The notes: generated from the sequence alone by a model not told the origin. Shown: positions 1 through 8,671, counted from the stretch's first letter. The stretch: 64,000 bases of DNA from Candidatus Kuenenia hertensis (GCA_021646465.1 SOET01000020.1:1-64000), one strand, 5' to 3'. A program made the numbers and translations.

Positions 1-123
1 GCTTTAATTTACTAATATACAAATACTTACGTCATATTTCCTATTCCCGGAAAAGGCTCGTGGTTGTTTAGCATAAAAATGGTTCTTATATCTCCCCCCC
101 AACCTTTTTAGGTTATAATTGCC

Positions 124-140
124 TCATTTGACCCAGTCTG
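124..140 (-). repeat. isolated end of a small nested-type repeat
   Basis: TCATTTGACCCAGTCTG matches exactly the right terminal repeat of the 150-bp element at 41701-41850. It is followed, as there, by an AGTTTGGGAGCGAG-type sequence. The left half of the element is not recognisable here, so this is a truncated copy. Confidence 0.6.
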
Positions 141-568
141 AGGAGTTTGGGAGCGAGCAGATTTCCTGTCTTTCATTGAATCATGCCTGGGTCATTTACC
201 ATCGGTTCTGATGATGGGGATGACGTTAAGTGGTATTATATTATTTTTTCATTAAAACGATCAAAGCATTCTCACATAAATTTCTTCTTGATGTTAATAT
301 TGCAATATGATATCGTATTGCGATATCTAAGCAAGATAATATTAAACAGCTTTTTTGTACTGTCATGAGTTTCCTCATGGCTGGTTTAATCGGGGACGAT
401 TAAACCGAAATATTTGATATTTTCCATAATTGGTCGAAACTTCTGGTTCAATCTGCAAAATTGAACCAGCATAAGAGCATGGCCCTCTGACTCCCTGCCT
501 GTCCGGTAGGCGTGCGCGCAGGGCGACAAAAATGGTTATGCTGAGCGGAGTCCCTGTCGGCAGACAAA

Positions 569-613
569 GAAGCATAATAAAGGATGAATTACAAAAAATC
601 GGGAATGCTCCCC
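569..613 (+). repeat. diverged flanking repeat, copy 1
   Basis: This stretch (GAAGCATAATAAAGG through ...GAATGCTCCCC) aligns with 3292-3331 with a few indels and roughly four in five bases identical. The two copies stand in the same orientation on either side of the 0.7-3.1 kb gene block. Confidence 0.5.
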
Positions 614-675
614 TTATGAATTATGAATATGTTTAAAAGTCATAAAATGGGTAAAAAGCGGGAGGAGTATTAGCG

Positions 676-2079
676 ATGAGCAGTTCAAACAACCAGGGAT
701 TTAACCTTTTGAGAATAAGGGCAATCCGTGCAATCATTGTATGGTCATGGTTTCCCTACATTATTCAGATATTGATGCTATTGGTATTCACTGCCCTGGC
801 AGTGAACGGTTGGGGGCGTTTTGCGCCGGAAGGCGTAAACGATAAATTGTATGCCAAGACCAATATTACCAATCTGCTTATTTGGGGACTCTGGTGGCCT
901 TCTATGGTATGGACCGCCGTATTGTTCGGACGCGCCTGGTGCATGATATGCCCGCTGGAACTGATTGCGAATGGAACAGAAAGACTCGGAAGGAAACTAA
1001 GGATACGGCAGTTTATCCTTAACAAGTGGCTGCGGTCGGGCTGGTTAATCCTTGTAATATATGCCATGATTCAGCTTTTTGTTGCAGGGGCGCATTTGCA
1101 TCGCGTCCCTTCATATACATCAATTTTCCTCTGGAGCCTGCTGGGGATGGCGGGTTTGGTCGGTTTCTTTTTCAAAGACCGCGCCTTTTGCCGGGGATTC
1201 TGCCCTGTCGGGCTTCTCTTGAGTTCATATGGACGCGGAGGAATGCTCGCTGTACGCGCAGGCGCAAATCAGGTGTGCAGTGATTGCACCGGCAAGGACT
1301 GCATCATGGCGTGTAACCGGACAAAACTGTACGGGCGCAGTTGCCCAAGCTTGCTGAATCCTCCGAAATTAAACAGCAACCGGGACTGTCTGGTGTGCGG
1401 ACAGTGTATTAAATCATGCAACCCTGATAATATGCAGCTTGTCCTACGCCATCCCTTTCATCCATCGGATATGCGTGAATCCTTTACATCGTGGCCGATC
1501 ACCCTTTTTATTTTAATGGTTTCAGGATTTGTTACGGGCGAGTTATGCAGCGAATGGAAAGCTGCGCAGCACATATTTCTCTGGCTTCCGGAGCATTTTG
1601 CAGTCAGCACCGGACTCAGTTCAATTGGGGGGTGGATTGAAGGTGTCTGGATGATTGGTATTTACCCCATTATGCTCTGGTTACTGCTTGGCGCTATTTC
1701 TTTCTGTAAAAACAGAGATACTTCTGTTATAGGAAACTGGCGATTTTTAGCCCTTCCTCTTGTGGTTATCGTTTCAGCGGGACACATGGCAAAGGGGTTG
1801 GCAAAATTTGTTTCGTGGACAGGGTTTCTCCCGGGAGCGATAAAAGACCCTTCCGGTGTAAATACTATCCTTGGAATAAGTTCAAAAGTCATTCCTATCC
1901 CTGCATCCCTTTTGTCCTTATCGGTTGTTTCTTTTGTCGGTATGGCGCTTGTCATTGCAGGAATGTATTTTGCCTATCGCGAGGCAAAACTGGCAAACCC
2001 TGAAAAGTACCATAAAATCAGAGCGCCTGTATTGTTATTGGGCATACTCTTTATTGTGATAATATCAGGATGGAGATAA
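676..2079 (+). CDS. membrane-bound polyferredoxin (NapH/CcoG-like 4Fe-4S protein)
   Basis: A 467-residue integral membrane iron-sulfur protein, likely passing electrons at the cytoplasmic membrane. Hydrophobic segments lie at about 24-45, 65-85, 120-140 and 148-167, with several more after residue 270. Paired cysteine motifs follow the membrane helices, as in the NapH/NosR/CcoG group: C89xxC92P and C172xxxC176P. A ferredoxin-like domain then has C201xxC204xxxxC209xxxC213 and C238xxC241xxC244xxxC248, enough for two 4Fe-4S clusters. The start has a strong GGGAGGAG site at 659-666. A TauE-like exporter follows 19 bp later and is probably cotranscribed. The donor and acceptor are not evident, so the specific role is unknown. 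Confidence 0.8.
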   Translation: MSSSNNQGFNLLRIRAIRAIIVWSWFPYIIQILMLLVFTALAVNGWGRFAPEGVNDKLYAKTNITNLLIWGLWWPSMVWTAVLFGRAWCMICPLELIANGTERLGRKLRIRQFILNKWLRSGWLILVIYAMIQLFVAGAHLHRVPSYTSIFLWSLLGMAGLVGFFFKDRAFCRGFCPVGLLLSSYGRGGMLAVRAGANQVCSDCTGKDCIMACNRTKLYGRSCPSLLNPPKLNSNRDCLVCGQCIKSCNPDNMQLVLRHPFHPSDMRESFTSWPITLFILMVSGFVTGELCSEWKAAQHIFLWLPEHFAVSTGLSSIGGWIEGVWMIGIYPIMLWLLLGAISFCKNRDTSVIGNWRFLALPLVVIVSAGHMAKGLAKFVSWTGFLPGAIKDPSGVNTILGISSKVIPIPASLLSLSVVSFVGMALVIAGMYFAYREAKLANPEKYHKIRAPVLLLGILFIVIISGWR

Positions 2080-2098
2080 GAATAAAAGGAGAAGAATT

Positions 2099-2887
2099 AT
2101 GGTGTATCTGGTGATTTGTACGGTATCGCTTGTTGTCTCTGCCTTAACCCTGTTTTCCGGTTTTGGATTGGGGACGCTGCTTATGCCTGCCTTTGCGGTA
2201 TTTTTCCCACTGGAAGTGGCTATCGCCGCTACCGCCATAGTACATCTTGCAAACAATATATTTAAACTCATGCTGGTTGGAAGGAAAGCGGACATGAAAA
2301 TCGTGATGAAATTTGCCATCCCTGCAGCAGGTATGGCGATTGTAGGGGCGTTATTATTGAACTATTTCAGCAACATGTCTCCTGTTGCAGAGTATGCGTT
2401 TGCAGGAAAAACCTTTTCGATTACTTTGTTAAAACTAATCATTGCCGTTCTTATAGCAATTTTTGCGGTGCTCGAACTCTCCCCCTCTTTCGAAACGCTT
2501 ACATTTCCGCCAAAATATATTCCTTTCGGCGGGATGTTATCGGGTTTTTTTGGCGGATTATCCGGTCATCAAGGGGCGCTGCGCTCTGCCTTTCTGATAC
2601 GAAGTGGTTTGAAGAAAGAGGCGTTCATTGGCACAACAGTTGTTTCCGCAGTTGTGGTGGATGTATCAAGGCTTTTTGCGTATGGAGTAACTATTTTTTC
2701 TCAAAATATCCATATTATAAGGGGGCAAATTGGATTCGGATTGATAGTTGCTGCCATCTTGACCGCATTTACCGGCTCGTTCATCGGTTCACGATTGATA
2801 AAGAAAATTACCATGCGTACCATTAAATTCATTGTTGGGATATTATTACTCGTGTTGGCAGTTATACTGGGATCAGGGGTGGTATGA
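2099..2887 (+). CDS. TauE/SafE family sulfite/anion exporter
   Basis: A 262-residue protein of the TauE/SafE (COG0730) family with about eight hydrophobic segments in two repeated halves. The N-terminal FGLGTLLMP and the mid-protein GGLSGHQGALRS segments are typical of the family. Members export sulfite, sulfoacetate or other small sulfur compounds, or act with cofactor and metal pathways; the substrate here cannot be read from sequence. The ATG at 2099 has AAAGGAG just upstream and lies 19 bp after the polyferredoxin gene, so the two probably form an operon. Confidence 0.85.
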   Translation: MVYLVICTVSLVVSALTLFSGFGLGTLLMPAFAVFFPLEVAIAATAIVHLANNIFKLMLVGRKADMKIVMKFAIPAAGMAIVGALLLNYFSNMSPVAEYAFAGKTFSITLLKLIIAVLIAIFAVLELSPSFETLTFPPKYIPFGGMLSGFFGGLSGHQGALRSAFLIRSGLKKEAFIGTTVVSAVVVDVSRLFAYGVTIFSQNIHIIRGQIGFGLIVAAILTAFTGSFIGSRLIKKITMRTIKFIVGILLLVLAVILGSGVV

Positions 2888-2911
2888 TTTTTATTTTATA
2901 TGTCTTTTCAA

Positions 2912-3130
2912 TCAGGAGCGACTCCCCTTGCTCTTTTGTTGAATAGGAGGGCAGGGGACAGAACCGTATGAACAGAATACGCAACAATCACCCTTTTTTG
3001 GTTTTAAGATTGATTTACAATTCGTACATTCATAAAAAAATCTACATGAATCTGTTGGCATGGTTTCTTTTTTAGCAAAACCACATATAGGACATGTAAC
3101 AACAGATTCCAAGGTAATTCTCTCTTCCAT
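2912..3130 (-). CDS. GDCCVxC domain protein (Cys form)
   Basis: A small 72-residue cysteine-rich protein. It has two CxxC pairs (CPIC near residue 13 and CTNC near 36) and the signature GDCCVFCSYGSVPCPPIQ near the C-terminus. This matches the family known as GDCCVxC domain (seleno)proteins. In some members one Cys position is selenocysteine; here all are ordinary Cys codons, so no recoding is needed. The function of the family is unknown. It is convergent with the TauE-like gene. Confidence 0.75.
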   Translation of the reverse strand: MEERITLESVVTCPICGFAKKETMPTDSCRFFYECTNCKSILKPKKGDCCVFCSYGSVPCPPIQQKSKGSRS

Positions 3131-3572
3131 GGGGCATTCCCGATTTTTAAAAAAAAGGAATTAACGTATATTTTACAGGATAGGAAAATATCCTCAATCT
3201 CACTTGAGAGACTAAAAAACCCTTCGACTCCGCTCAGGGTGACTGTAAATGTCATGCAGAGCACATTCGCACGCTCAGTATAAACTCCTTCGAAGCATAA
3301 ATGGTGTGTTACAAAAATCGGAAATACTCCCAGCCAGCCAGAAAGAAAGTGCTATTGATTGTAATTATAAATATTCAATACTGAGATTTCCCATTTTTTC
3401 TCTCCTGTTCAATTATACAATCCGTACCATGGTACAGAGTCAAGTTTTTTTATAATTTGAAAACATAACAAACAAATGGTATCATGTCCCCCCGGCAATG
3501 AAACAAGAAATTGTTATAAAGAAAGAGTTGCGATAAAATGTACCTAATTTCTCTTCTGTTTTTTGTAAAACT
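3131..3572. other. intergenic region with repeats
   Basis: No gene is supported. It contains a CCTTCGACTCCGCTCAGG motif at 3220-3240, related to the palindrome at 16156-16199. It also contains copy 2 of the flanking repeat at 3292-3331. The rest is AT-rich spacer before ynfA. Confidence 0.5.
3292..3331 (+). repeat. diverged flanking repeat, copy 2
   Basis: Aligns with 569-613 (shared GAAGCATA, TTACAAAAA and TCGG.AAT.CTCCC blocks). With copy 1 it brackets the polyferredoxin, TauE and GDCCVxC genes. Confidence 0.5.
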
Positions 3573-3905
3573 ATGGCAATAACAAAATCAATTATATTAT
3601 TCATACTTGCCGGATTATGTGAAATCGGGGGAGGGTATCTCGTATGGCTCTGGCTTCGGGAAGGAAAAGGCATTGCCGTTGGGATTTTAGGAGGGATTAT
3701 TTTAGTGTTTTATGGGATAATCCCCACCCTTCAGCCTGCCCACTTTGGCCGGGTGTATGCCGCATACGGAGGTGTGTTTGTAATTATGTCTATTGTGTGG
3801 GGGTGGAAAATAGACAAAACACCGCCTGATAAATACGACGTCATCGGCGGCATCATTTGCCTTATTGGCGTCTCTGTTATCATGTACTGGCCAAGAAATA
3901 CTTAA
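3573..3905 (+). CDS. ynfA: YnfA family small membrane protein
   Basis: A 110-residue UPF0060/YnfA protein with four transmembrane segments, resembling small multidrug resistance proteins. The family pattern is clear: [19 protein letters not shown] near residue 14, [19 protein letters not shown] near 51-69, and [18 protein letters not shown] near 76-94. The full family length is present. No good Shine-Dalgarno precedes the ATG. The next radical SAM gene starts 10 bp after the stop, which suggests an operon. Transport substrate is unknown. Confidence 0.85.
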   Translation: MAITKSIILFILAGLCEIGGGYLVWLWLREGKGIAVGILGGIILVFYGIIPTLQPAHFGRVYAAYGGVFVIMSIVWGWKIDKTPPDKYDVIGGIICLIGVSVIMYWPRNT

Positions 3906-3914
3906 CTTCTTTCT

Positions 3915-5237
3915 ATGACAAAAAACAAAGTCCTTCTTACCATCCTTCCCCTTACCTGGCCCAATATGCCACCCATTGGACTGGGATTTCTCCAGGCATT
4001 TCTTGAAGAAAAAGGCATCGGCGCCGATATCATTGACTTTAATCATTACTTTTATGCCTTGTCAGGACAACTACTGCAAAAACAGTGGGTTGTCAGTTGT
4101 AATACCTCTTTTGAAGAAACCATATTTTCTCTTATCAGAGAAAACCATCCGGATGAATTTGACAACGTAATAGAAAGAATGCTTGCCTATGATGTAATCG
4201 GATTTTCCTGTTTTAAAAGTAATTTGAGTATGTCACTTTGTGTCGCAAAGGTGTTAAAATCGAAAAAAACTGATGTAAAACTTGTGTTCGGAGGCCCGGA
4301 AATAACGCGTCAGTTTTTCAAAGGTGATGGTGTGTTTCGGGAAGATATTTTCCAGCCAGCAGATTACCTGATTGTTGGTGAGGGTGAAATACCATTGCTC
4401 AATTATCTTAGTGGAAAGAAGTGCCGGGGCAAGGTAGCGAGGTTTGAACAACTGCAGACGTTGAAAGATATTCCTTTTCCCATGTATTATGGCGTTGATC
4501 TGAAAAGATATCCCAAAAAACATGCAATTCCCCTTCAATTTTCAAGGGGATGTATCAGACGGTGCAACTTTTGTTCGGAAAGGCTTCTTTATAAGGGATT
4601 CAGGACAAGATCAAGAGAAAGCATTCTTGATGAGATTGCATACCACAAGGAAAAAAACAATACAAAATATTTTATATTTTACGATTCTCTCATAAATGCA
4701 AATATAAAAGAACTGGACTTGTTGTGTGATGGCATCATCGAAAAGTTCGGTTCCATTCACTGGGAAGCGCAAATAGCTGTCAGAAATGATATGGATCAAC
4801 CACTTTTTTACAAGATGAAGCAAAGCGGTTGTTACAACCTTTTCGTCGGGCTGGAATCGGCGTCAGACAATACCCTTAAAAATATGAACAAAGGGTTCAG
4901 TTATGACGATGCCCTTGGTTTCTTTAACGCCCTTCACAAAGAGAGACTTTTTTTTGGTGTAAGTATTATTGTGGGGTACCCCGATGAAACGGAAGAGGAT
5001 TTTCGAAATACGCTCAGTTTTATTATCCGGAACAAAAAAATTATACCGCAAATTGCGCAGGTGAATCCTTTTACCTATTATGATGGCACAAACACTGACA
5101 AAATGTCAGACTATAAATCAAATCCGGTTGCAATGGAAAGAATGGAAATATTCGTTGGAGAAATTAAAAAAAATAAGATTCGACACACTAACGCGTTTCT
5201 TGGGAATTTAATAGAAAAGAATGATAGAGATAAGTGA
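3915..5237 (+). CDS. B12-binding-domain radical SAM protein
   Basis: A 440-residue protein with the layout of cobalamin-dependent radical SAM enzymes. Residues 1-150 resemble a B12-binding Rossmann domain (MPPIGLGFLQAFLEEKG, then VFGGPEIT near 122). A radical SAM domain follows with CIRRCNFC near 212-219 as the 4Fe-4S/SAM motif. The GLES and GYPDETEEDF segments of the TIM-barrel are present. The substrate cannot be assigned; such enzymes methylate or rearrange unactivated carbons in cofactors, lipids or natural products. It sits between ynfA (10 bp) and a second radical SAM gene (17-bp overlap). Confidence 0.8.
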   Translation: MTKNKVLLTILPLTWPNMPPIGLGFLQAFLEEKGIGADIIDFNHYFYALSGQLLQKQWVVSCNTSFEETIFSLIRENHPDEFDNVIERMLAYDVIGFSCFKSNLSMSLCVAKVLKSKKTDVKLVFGGPEITRQFFKGDGVFREDIFQPADYLIVGEGEIPLLNYLSGKKCRGKVARFEQLQTLKDIPFPMYYGVDLKRYPKKHAIPLQFSRGCIRRCNFCSERLLYKGFRTRSRESILDEIAYHKEKNNTKYFIFYDSLINANIKELDLLCDGIIEKFGSIHWEAQIAVRNDMDQPLFYKMKQSGCYNLFVGLESASDNTLKNMNKGFSYDDALGFFNALHKERLFFGVSIIVGYPDETEEDFRNTLSFIIRNKKIIPQIAQVNPFTYYDGTNTDKMSDYKSNPVAMERMEIFVGEIKKNKIRHTNAFLGNLIEKNDRDK

Positions 5238-6066
5238 AGTTACCATAGACAGGATACTCAATCCTACCTCCATTGATTTAGGGGAATATGTCATAAATCC
5301 ATACATGGGCTGCGAATATTCCTGTATGTATTGCTATGTGAAATCAAACAAGGCCGTTTATAAAAAAAAGAAACCGTGGGGAATGTATGTAAACGTGAGG
5401 ATGAATGCACCTGCTCTTCTGGAAAAAGAAATAGAAATGAAGAGGCCGAAAACAGTTCTTTTGGGCTCAACGACAGAATGTTTTCAGCCCGCTGAGCATA
5501 CATATCACATCACAAAGCAGATTATTGAGATTTTACATAATAATAATGTATCGTACGTAATACTTACCCGTTCTCCTTACATACTTGAGTATATCCCACT
5601 ATTAAAACAAGGATTTTGCAGCAAAATATATTTTACCACGAATAATTTCAACAATGACCTTAAACAACTTTTAGAACCGAAAAGTCCTTCGTTTGCTGCA
5701 AGAAATCATGCTATTATTAAACTTCTTGAAGAGGGGTTGACGGTTATTCCCTATTTTTCTCCCGTTATTCCGTGGATAACAAATTTAAAAGGAGCATTTT
5801 CTTCTTTCACGAAAGCAAAATGCGTTGAGTTTGAATTTTTAAATTTTAACCTGAAGGATATTCATGAAATAATACATAATATACTGCAGATCGACCCTTC
5901 GTTAAAAAGAAGTTTTGACGTCCTGCTCTATGACAAAGATTTCTACCGGCAAATATGGCGAAATATTGAAATGGAAACCGAGACCTTGGCAACGTTATGG
6001 AAAAAGGATTTTAAAATATATAAACACGATTTTGGCAAATTTTTTGAGAATAGTTATTCACAATAA
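5221..6066 (+). CDS. radical SAM protein, SPL/Rv2578c-like
   Basis: A 281-residue radical SAM protein of the spore-photoproduct-lyase-like group. It begins with NPYMGCEYSCMYCYVKSN around residues 27-44, giving the CxxxCxxC cluster motif. VLLGSTTECFQPAE and YVILTRSPYI, typical of this group, follow. Homologues are mostly uncharacterised and full SPL activity cannot be claimed, because the protein is shorter than SPL and its N-terminal region differs. The start overlaps the end of the preceding radical SAM gene by 17 bp, implying translational coupling. Confidence 0.75.
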   Translation: MIEISEVTIDRILNPTSIDLGEYVINPYMGCEYSCMYCYVKSNKAVYKKKKPWGMYVNVRMNAPALLEKEIEMKRPKTVLLGSTTECFQPAEHTYHITKQIIEILHNNNVSYVILTRSPYILEYIPLLKQGFCSKIYFTTNNFNNDLKQLLEPKSPSFAARNHAIIKLLEEGLTVIPYFSPVIPWITNLKGAFSSFTKAKCVEFEFLNFNLKDIHEIIHNILQIDPSLKRSFDVLLYDKDFYRQIWRNIEMETETLATLWKKDFKIYKHDFGKFFENSYSQ

Positions 6067-6397
6067 AGCACGATCCCGCCCTCTTCTTAATGATGCATTT
6101 ACATGAAATGCAAAAAAAGAAAAACCTTAAAATCTGTAAAAGTATGTTATAGTAGCATATTCTTAAGCGGTATTTTAATGGTTGATTCCCTGCATGTCTG
6201 TAGTGTAAAATATGAAAAAACAAATCGTACAGGGGGGGAATTTTTCTTCTTTTCAGCAGGTGCGTAAAAGTTGCGACTGCAAAGAAATTCAATGATTGAC
6301 CTGAAAAAATAATAATGATATAAGATAATGACAGTATGTTTTTTGTTGTTGATAAATGTAACAATTCGACATCACATAAATTATGGAGGATTTATAA
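6067..6397. other. intergenic region carrying the promoter of the rubredoxin operon
   Basis: No gene is seen. The region is AT-rich, with a run of seven G residues near 6232. It holds the sigma70-like promoter at 6296-6324. Confidence 0.5.
6296..6324 (+). promoter_or_regulatory. sigma70-like promoter of the rubredoxin operon
   Basis: TTGACC at 6296-6301 and TATAAG at 6319-6324 are separated by 17 bp, the optimal spacing. They lie about 75 bp upstream of the rubredoxin start. Confidence 0.6.
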
Positions 6398-6559
6398 ATG
6401 GAAAAGTGGGAATGTAGTGTATGTGGCTACGTGTATGACCCGGAAAAAGGCGACCCTGATAATGGAGTTGAGCCTGGTACTCCCTTTGAATCGATACCCG
6501 ATGACTGGGTATGTCCGTCATGTGGAGCGAATAAAGATTTGTTTGACAAACTTGATTAA
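6398..6559 (+). CDS. rubredoxin
   Basis: A 53-residue rubredoxin, a one-iron cytoplasmic electron carrier. Cysteines 6, 9, 39 and 42 form the two metal-binding knuckles (CSVCGY and CPSCGA). The [19 protein letters not shown] core matches the family. TGGAGG lies at 6384-6389. The gene is followed closely by a tetraheme cytochrome, a flavoprotein reductase and a rubrerythrin-like protein. This suggests it shuttles electrons from the flavoprotein to a peroxide- or oxygen-reducing di-iron protein. Confidence 0.95.
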   Translation: MEKWECSVCGYVYDPEKGDPDNGVEPGTPFESIPDDWVCPSCGANKDLFDKLD

Positions 6560-6601
6560 CGGCAGTTGTTTAATACAGACCTCTTTTTTTATATTATTCT
6601 C

Positions 6602-7201
6602 ATGTTAAAGTTTTTACTAAATAGAAACATCGTGGTTTACACCGGGGTTATTTGCATAGTGACAATCTTTTCGTTCTGTAAGTATGCATTAACAGAAACA
6701 GAAAAGAGCAGTAAAGCGAAATCGCCGGCAGTAACTTATTCAAACCCGTATTTTAAAGGCACCAAGGAAGAGAGAATTACTCAAGTTGAAAAAATAACCA
6801 GACTTTTTGGAGTAAAATGCGATTATTGCCATAACGAAGATTTAACCGCTTTTACGGAAGAAGGTGAAATTTCAAAAAAAATGATGGCAGCTTCTGTAGC
6901 CCTTGGAGTAGATTGCGATTATTGTCATGTTGATGGTAAACGTTATACCGAAAAAGAAAACCAGGCAAAGAAGATGTTTGAGCTTTCCGAAACCATGGCT
7001 ACAGAATGCGATTTTTGCCATGCAGGGAAAGATCAGTTAACACCAAAAGGCGAACAGGCAAAGACCGCTTTCCTGACGCGTGATTGGGCGACAAAAGGTA
7101 CAAAGCAATGTCTGGAATGTCATATTGAGAAAAAACAGTTTGCATTGAATTTTTACGGATGGCAGGTTTTAAATGCCATGAAAGGATTAAAAGGGATGTG
7201 A
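6602..7201 (+). CDS. tetraheme c-type cytochrome
   Basis: A 199-residue exported cytochrome. A hydrophobic N-terminal segment (about residues 10-28) serves as signal or anchor. Four heme-binding motifs follow: CDYCH at 73-77, CDYCH at 105-109, CDFCH at 136-140 and CLECH at 170-174. The repeated LGV.CDYCH spacing resembles the photosynthetic-reaction-centre-type cytochrome family found in non-phototrophs. An upstream in-frame TTG at 6566 would add 12 residues; the ATG at 6602 gives a better signal sequence, but neither has a clear ribosome site. Its stop overlaps the GTG start of the next gene by 4 bp. A periplasmic cytochrome in an otherwise cytoplasmic redox operon is notable. Confidence 0.85.
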   Translation: MLKFLLNRNIVVYTGVICIVTIFSFCKYALTETEKSSKAKSPAVTYSNPYFKGTKEERITQVEKITRLFGVKCDYCHNEDLTAFTEEGEISKKMMAASVALGVDCDYCHVDGKRYTEKENQAKKMFELSETMATECDFCHAGKDQLTPKGEQAKTAFLTRDWATKGTKQCLECHIEKKQFALNFYGWQVLNAMKGLKGM

Positions 7202-8145
7202 ACAGGGATTATGACGTAATAATCGTGGGAGGAGGCCCTGCGGCTCTTGCAGCCTCAATTTACACATGTCGCGCATTATTAAAGACGGTAATATTTGAAA
7301 GAAAAATTACCGGTGGGCAATTGGCTGGCACGGAAATGGTTGAAAATTATCCGGGTTTTCCTGAGGTAATTAGTGGTGTTGATCTTACGCAGCGAATGGA
7401 GGAACAGGCAAAGCGTTTTGGATTAAATATCCGCTATGAAGAGGTTTTAAGACTAAGAGTAGAAGATGATGGTCTTAAAATAGTAACCACCGATTCAGGT
7501 GAGTATGCAAGCTATACGGTTATTCTGGCATGCGGCGCGGATCCTAAAAAATTAAATATCCCGGGAGAAAGTGAGTTTTACGGAAGAGGGGTTAGTTATT
7601 GCGCCACGTGTGACGGAGCATTCTTCAGGGAAAAAGATGTAGTGGTTGTCGGTGGCGGCGATTCTGCGTTGACGGAAGGAATATTCCTGACAAAATATGC
7701 TAAAACTGTTCAAATAATTCATAGACGGGATGTATTCAGGGCGGCAAAGATTTATCAGGACGATGTTTTTTCTCATCCCAAAATAAAAGTTATTTTAAAT
7801 ACCATTGTTGAAGAAATCTATGGTAAAGAAAGTATAGAAGGCGTAATTACCAGGAACGTGGCAACTGGAGAAAAAAATAATTTGCCCTGTCAGGGTATTT
7901 TTATTTTTATCGGAAGCTTGCCGAATACATCTTTTTTAGGGAATTTGCTGTGTGTTGATGAGGGTTGTCACATTGAAACGAACATGCATATGGAGACGGA
8001 AATAGAAGGTCTCTATGCCGTAGGCGATGTGAGAAAATGGTCGTACCGGCAAATTGCGACTTCGGTGGGCGATGGCGTTACCGCTGCTATTGCAGCAGAG
8101 CACAAACTTTCTGAATTGAAGGCATTAGGCAAAATAAAAGACTAA
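7198..8145 (+). CDS. thioredoxin-reductase-like FAD/NAD(P) flavoprotein
   Basis: A 315-residue pyridine nucleotide-disulfide oxidoreductase with the length and motifs of thioredoxin reductase. FAD motif GGGPAALAA lies near residue 12, the redox-active CATC in SYCATCDGAFF near 133-136, NADPH motif VVGGGDSALTEG near 152, and C-terminal AVGDVR before the last helix. The GTG at 7198, overlapping the cytochrome stop as GTGA, gives the canonical length; the open frame extends further upstream to 7159 inside the cytochrome gene. It may reduce thioredoxin or supply electrons to the neighbouring rubredoxin. A dedicated thioredoxin gene is not present. Confidence 0.85.
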   Translation: MNRDYDVIIVGGGPAALAASIYTCRALLKTVIFERKITGGQLAGTEMVENYPGFPEVISGVDLTQRMEEQAKRFGLNIRYEEVLRLRVEDDGLKIVTTDSGEYASYTVILACGADPKKLNIPGESEFYGRGVSYCATCDGAFFREKDVVVVGGGDSALTEGIFLTKYAKTVQIIHRRDVFRAAKIYQDDVFSHPKIKVILNTIVEEIYGKESIEGVITRNVATGEKNNLPCQGIFIFIGSLPNTSFLGNLLCVDEGCHIETNMHMETEIEGLYAVGDVRKWSYRQIATSVGDGVTAAIAAEHKLSELKALGKIKD

Positions 8146-8227
8146 AAAACTCCTTTGTAATTATCAAAAAAGGCTGTTAAATAAAAAGACAATGTTATAA
8201 ATTTTACTGTTGGGAGGAATTGCAATA

Positions 8228-8671
8228 ATGAATGTGAAAGAACTCATTGAGAAAGCGGCAAAGCATGAAGACGAATCACAAAGGTTTTATTTGGATGCCT
8301 TAAAGCATGTTACGGATCCGGCAGCACAAATCTGGTTAAAAGAGCTTGCGGAAGAAGAAACAAAGCATAAGGAGATGTTACAAAATTTTGACACCTCAAA
8401 AGTGATGGATTTTAAGCCTGGTGAAACACAGGATTTGCATATTTCGGAATTTCTGGTCGACAAGGATGTCTCAGAAATCAAAGACTTTCAGGACGTTTTG
8501 ATCGTTGCCATGAAAAAAGAACAAAAGGCGTATAATTTTTATGTGAGTATGGCTCAGTCAACAGATAATCCTGAAATGAGAAAGATGTGCAAAATTCTTG
8601 CACAGGAAGAATTAAAACACAAGCATAAAATAGAAATGGCCTATGATGATATGGTATTTTCTGAAAATTAA
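8228..8671 (+). CDS. rubrerythrin-like ferritin-family di-iron protein
   Basis: A 147-residue four-helix-bundle protein. Di-iron ligand motifs appear twice, EEETKH near 51 and EELKHKH near 131, each paired with an earlier glutamate helix (HEDESQRFY and KEQKAYNFY). It has no C-terminal rubredoxin domain, so external rubredoxin, encoded three genes upstream, would be needed to reduce it. The ATG at 8228 has GGGAGGA 10 bp upstream and is preferred over an in-frame TTG at 8210. Likely role: peroxide or oxygen reduction or iron handling in an anaerobe. Confidence 0.85.
   Translation: MNVKELIEKAAKHEDESQRFYLDALKHVTDPAAQIWLKELAEEETKHKEMLQNFDTSKVMDFKPGETQDLHISEFLVDKDVSEIKDFQDVLIVAMKKEQKAYNFYVSMAQSTDNPEMRKMCKILAQEELKHKHKIEMAYDDMVFSEN

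Larger units (their letters stand above)
1..675. other. non-coding left edge with repeat debris
   Basis: No convincing gene is seen; the short open frames here lack ribosome binding sites and protein-like composition. The stretch holds a run of eight or so C residues near 97, one end of a small repeat at 124-140, an inverted repeat at 383-406 (10-bp arms GGTTTAATCG/CGATTAAACC) and another at 443-469 (arms CTGGTTCAAT/ATTGAACCAG). At 540-555 it carries a GCTGAGCGGAGTC motif that recurs near 3225 and 16150. It reads as an accumulation of small palindromic repeats upstream of the polyferredoxin gene. Confidence 0.6.

Noticed and set aside
183-368. Open frame of 61 codons in the left edge
   Set aside because: No ribosome site, composition is that of AT-rich spacer and its sequence resembles no protein; treated as non-coding.
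443-469. tRNA-like TGGTTCAAT...ATTGAACCA sequence
   Set aside because: It is a simple inverted repeat; no acceptor, D or anticodon arms are found around it.
2912-3130. Possible selenoprotein (GDCCVxC family)
   Set aside because: All signature positions are encoded by Cys codons and the frame ends normally; no in-frame TGA needs recoding.
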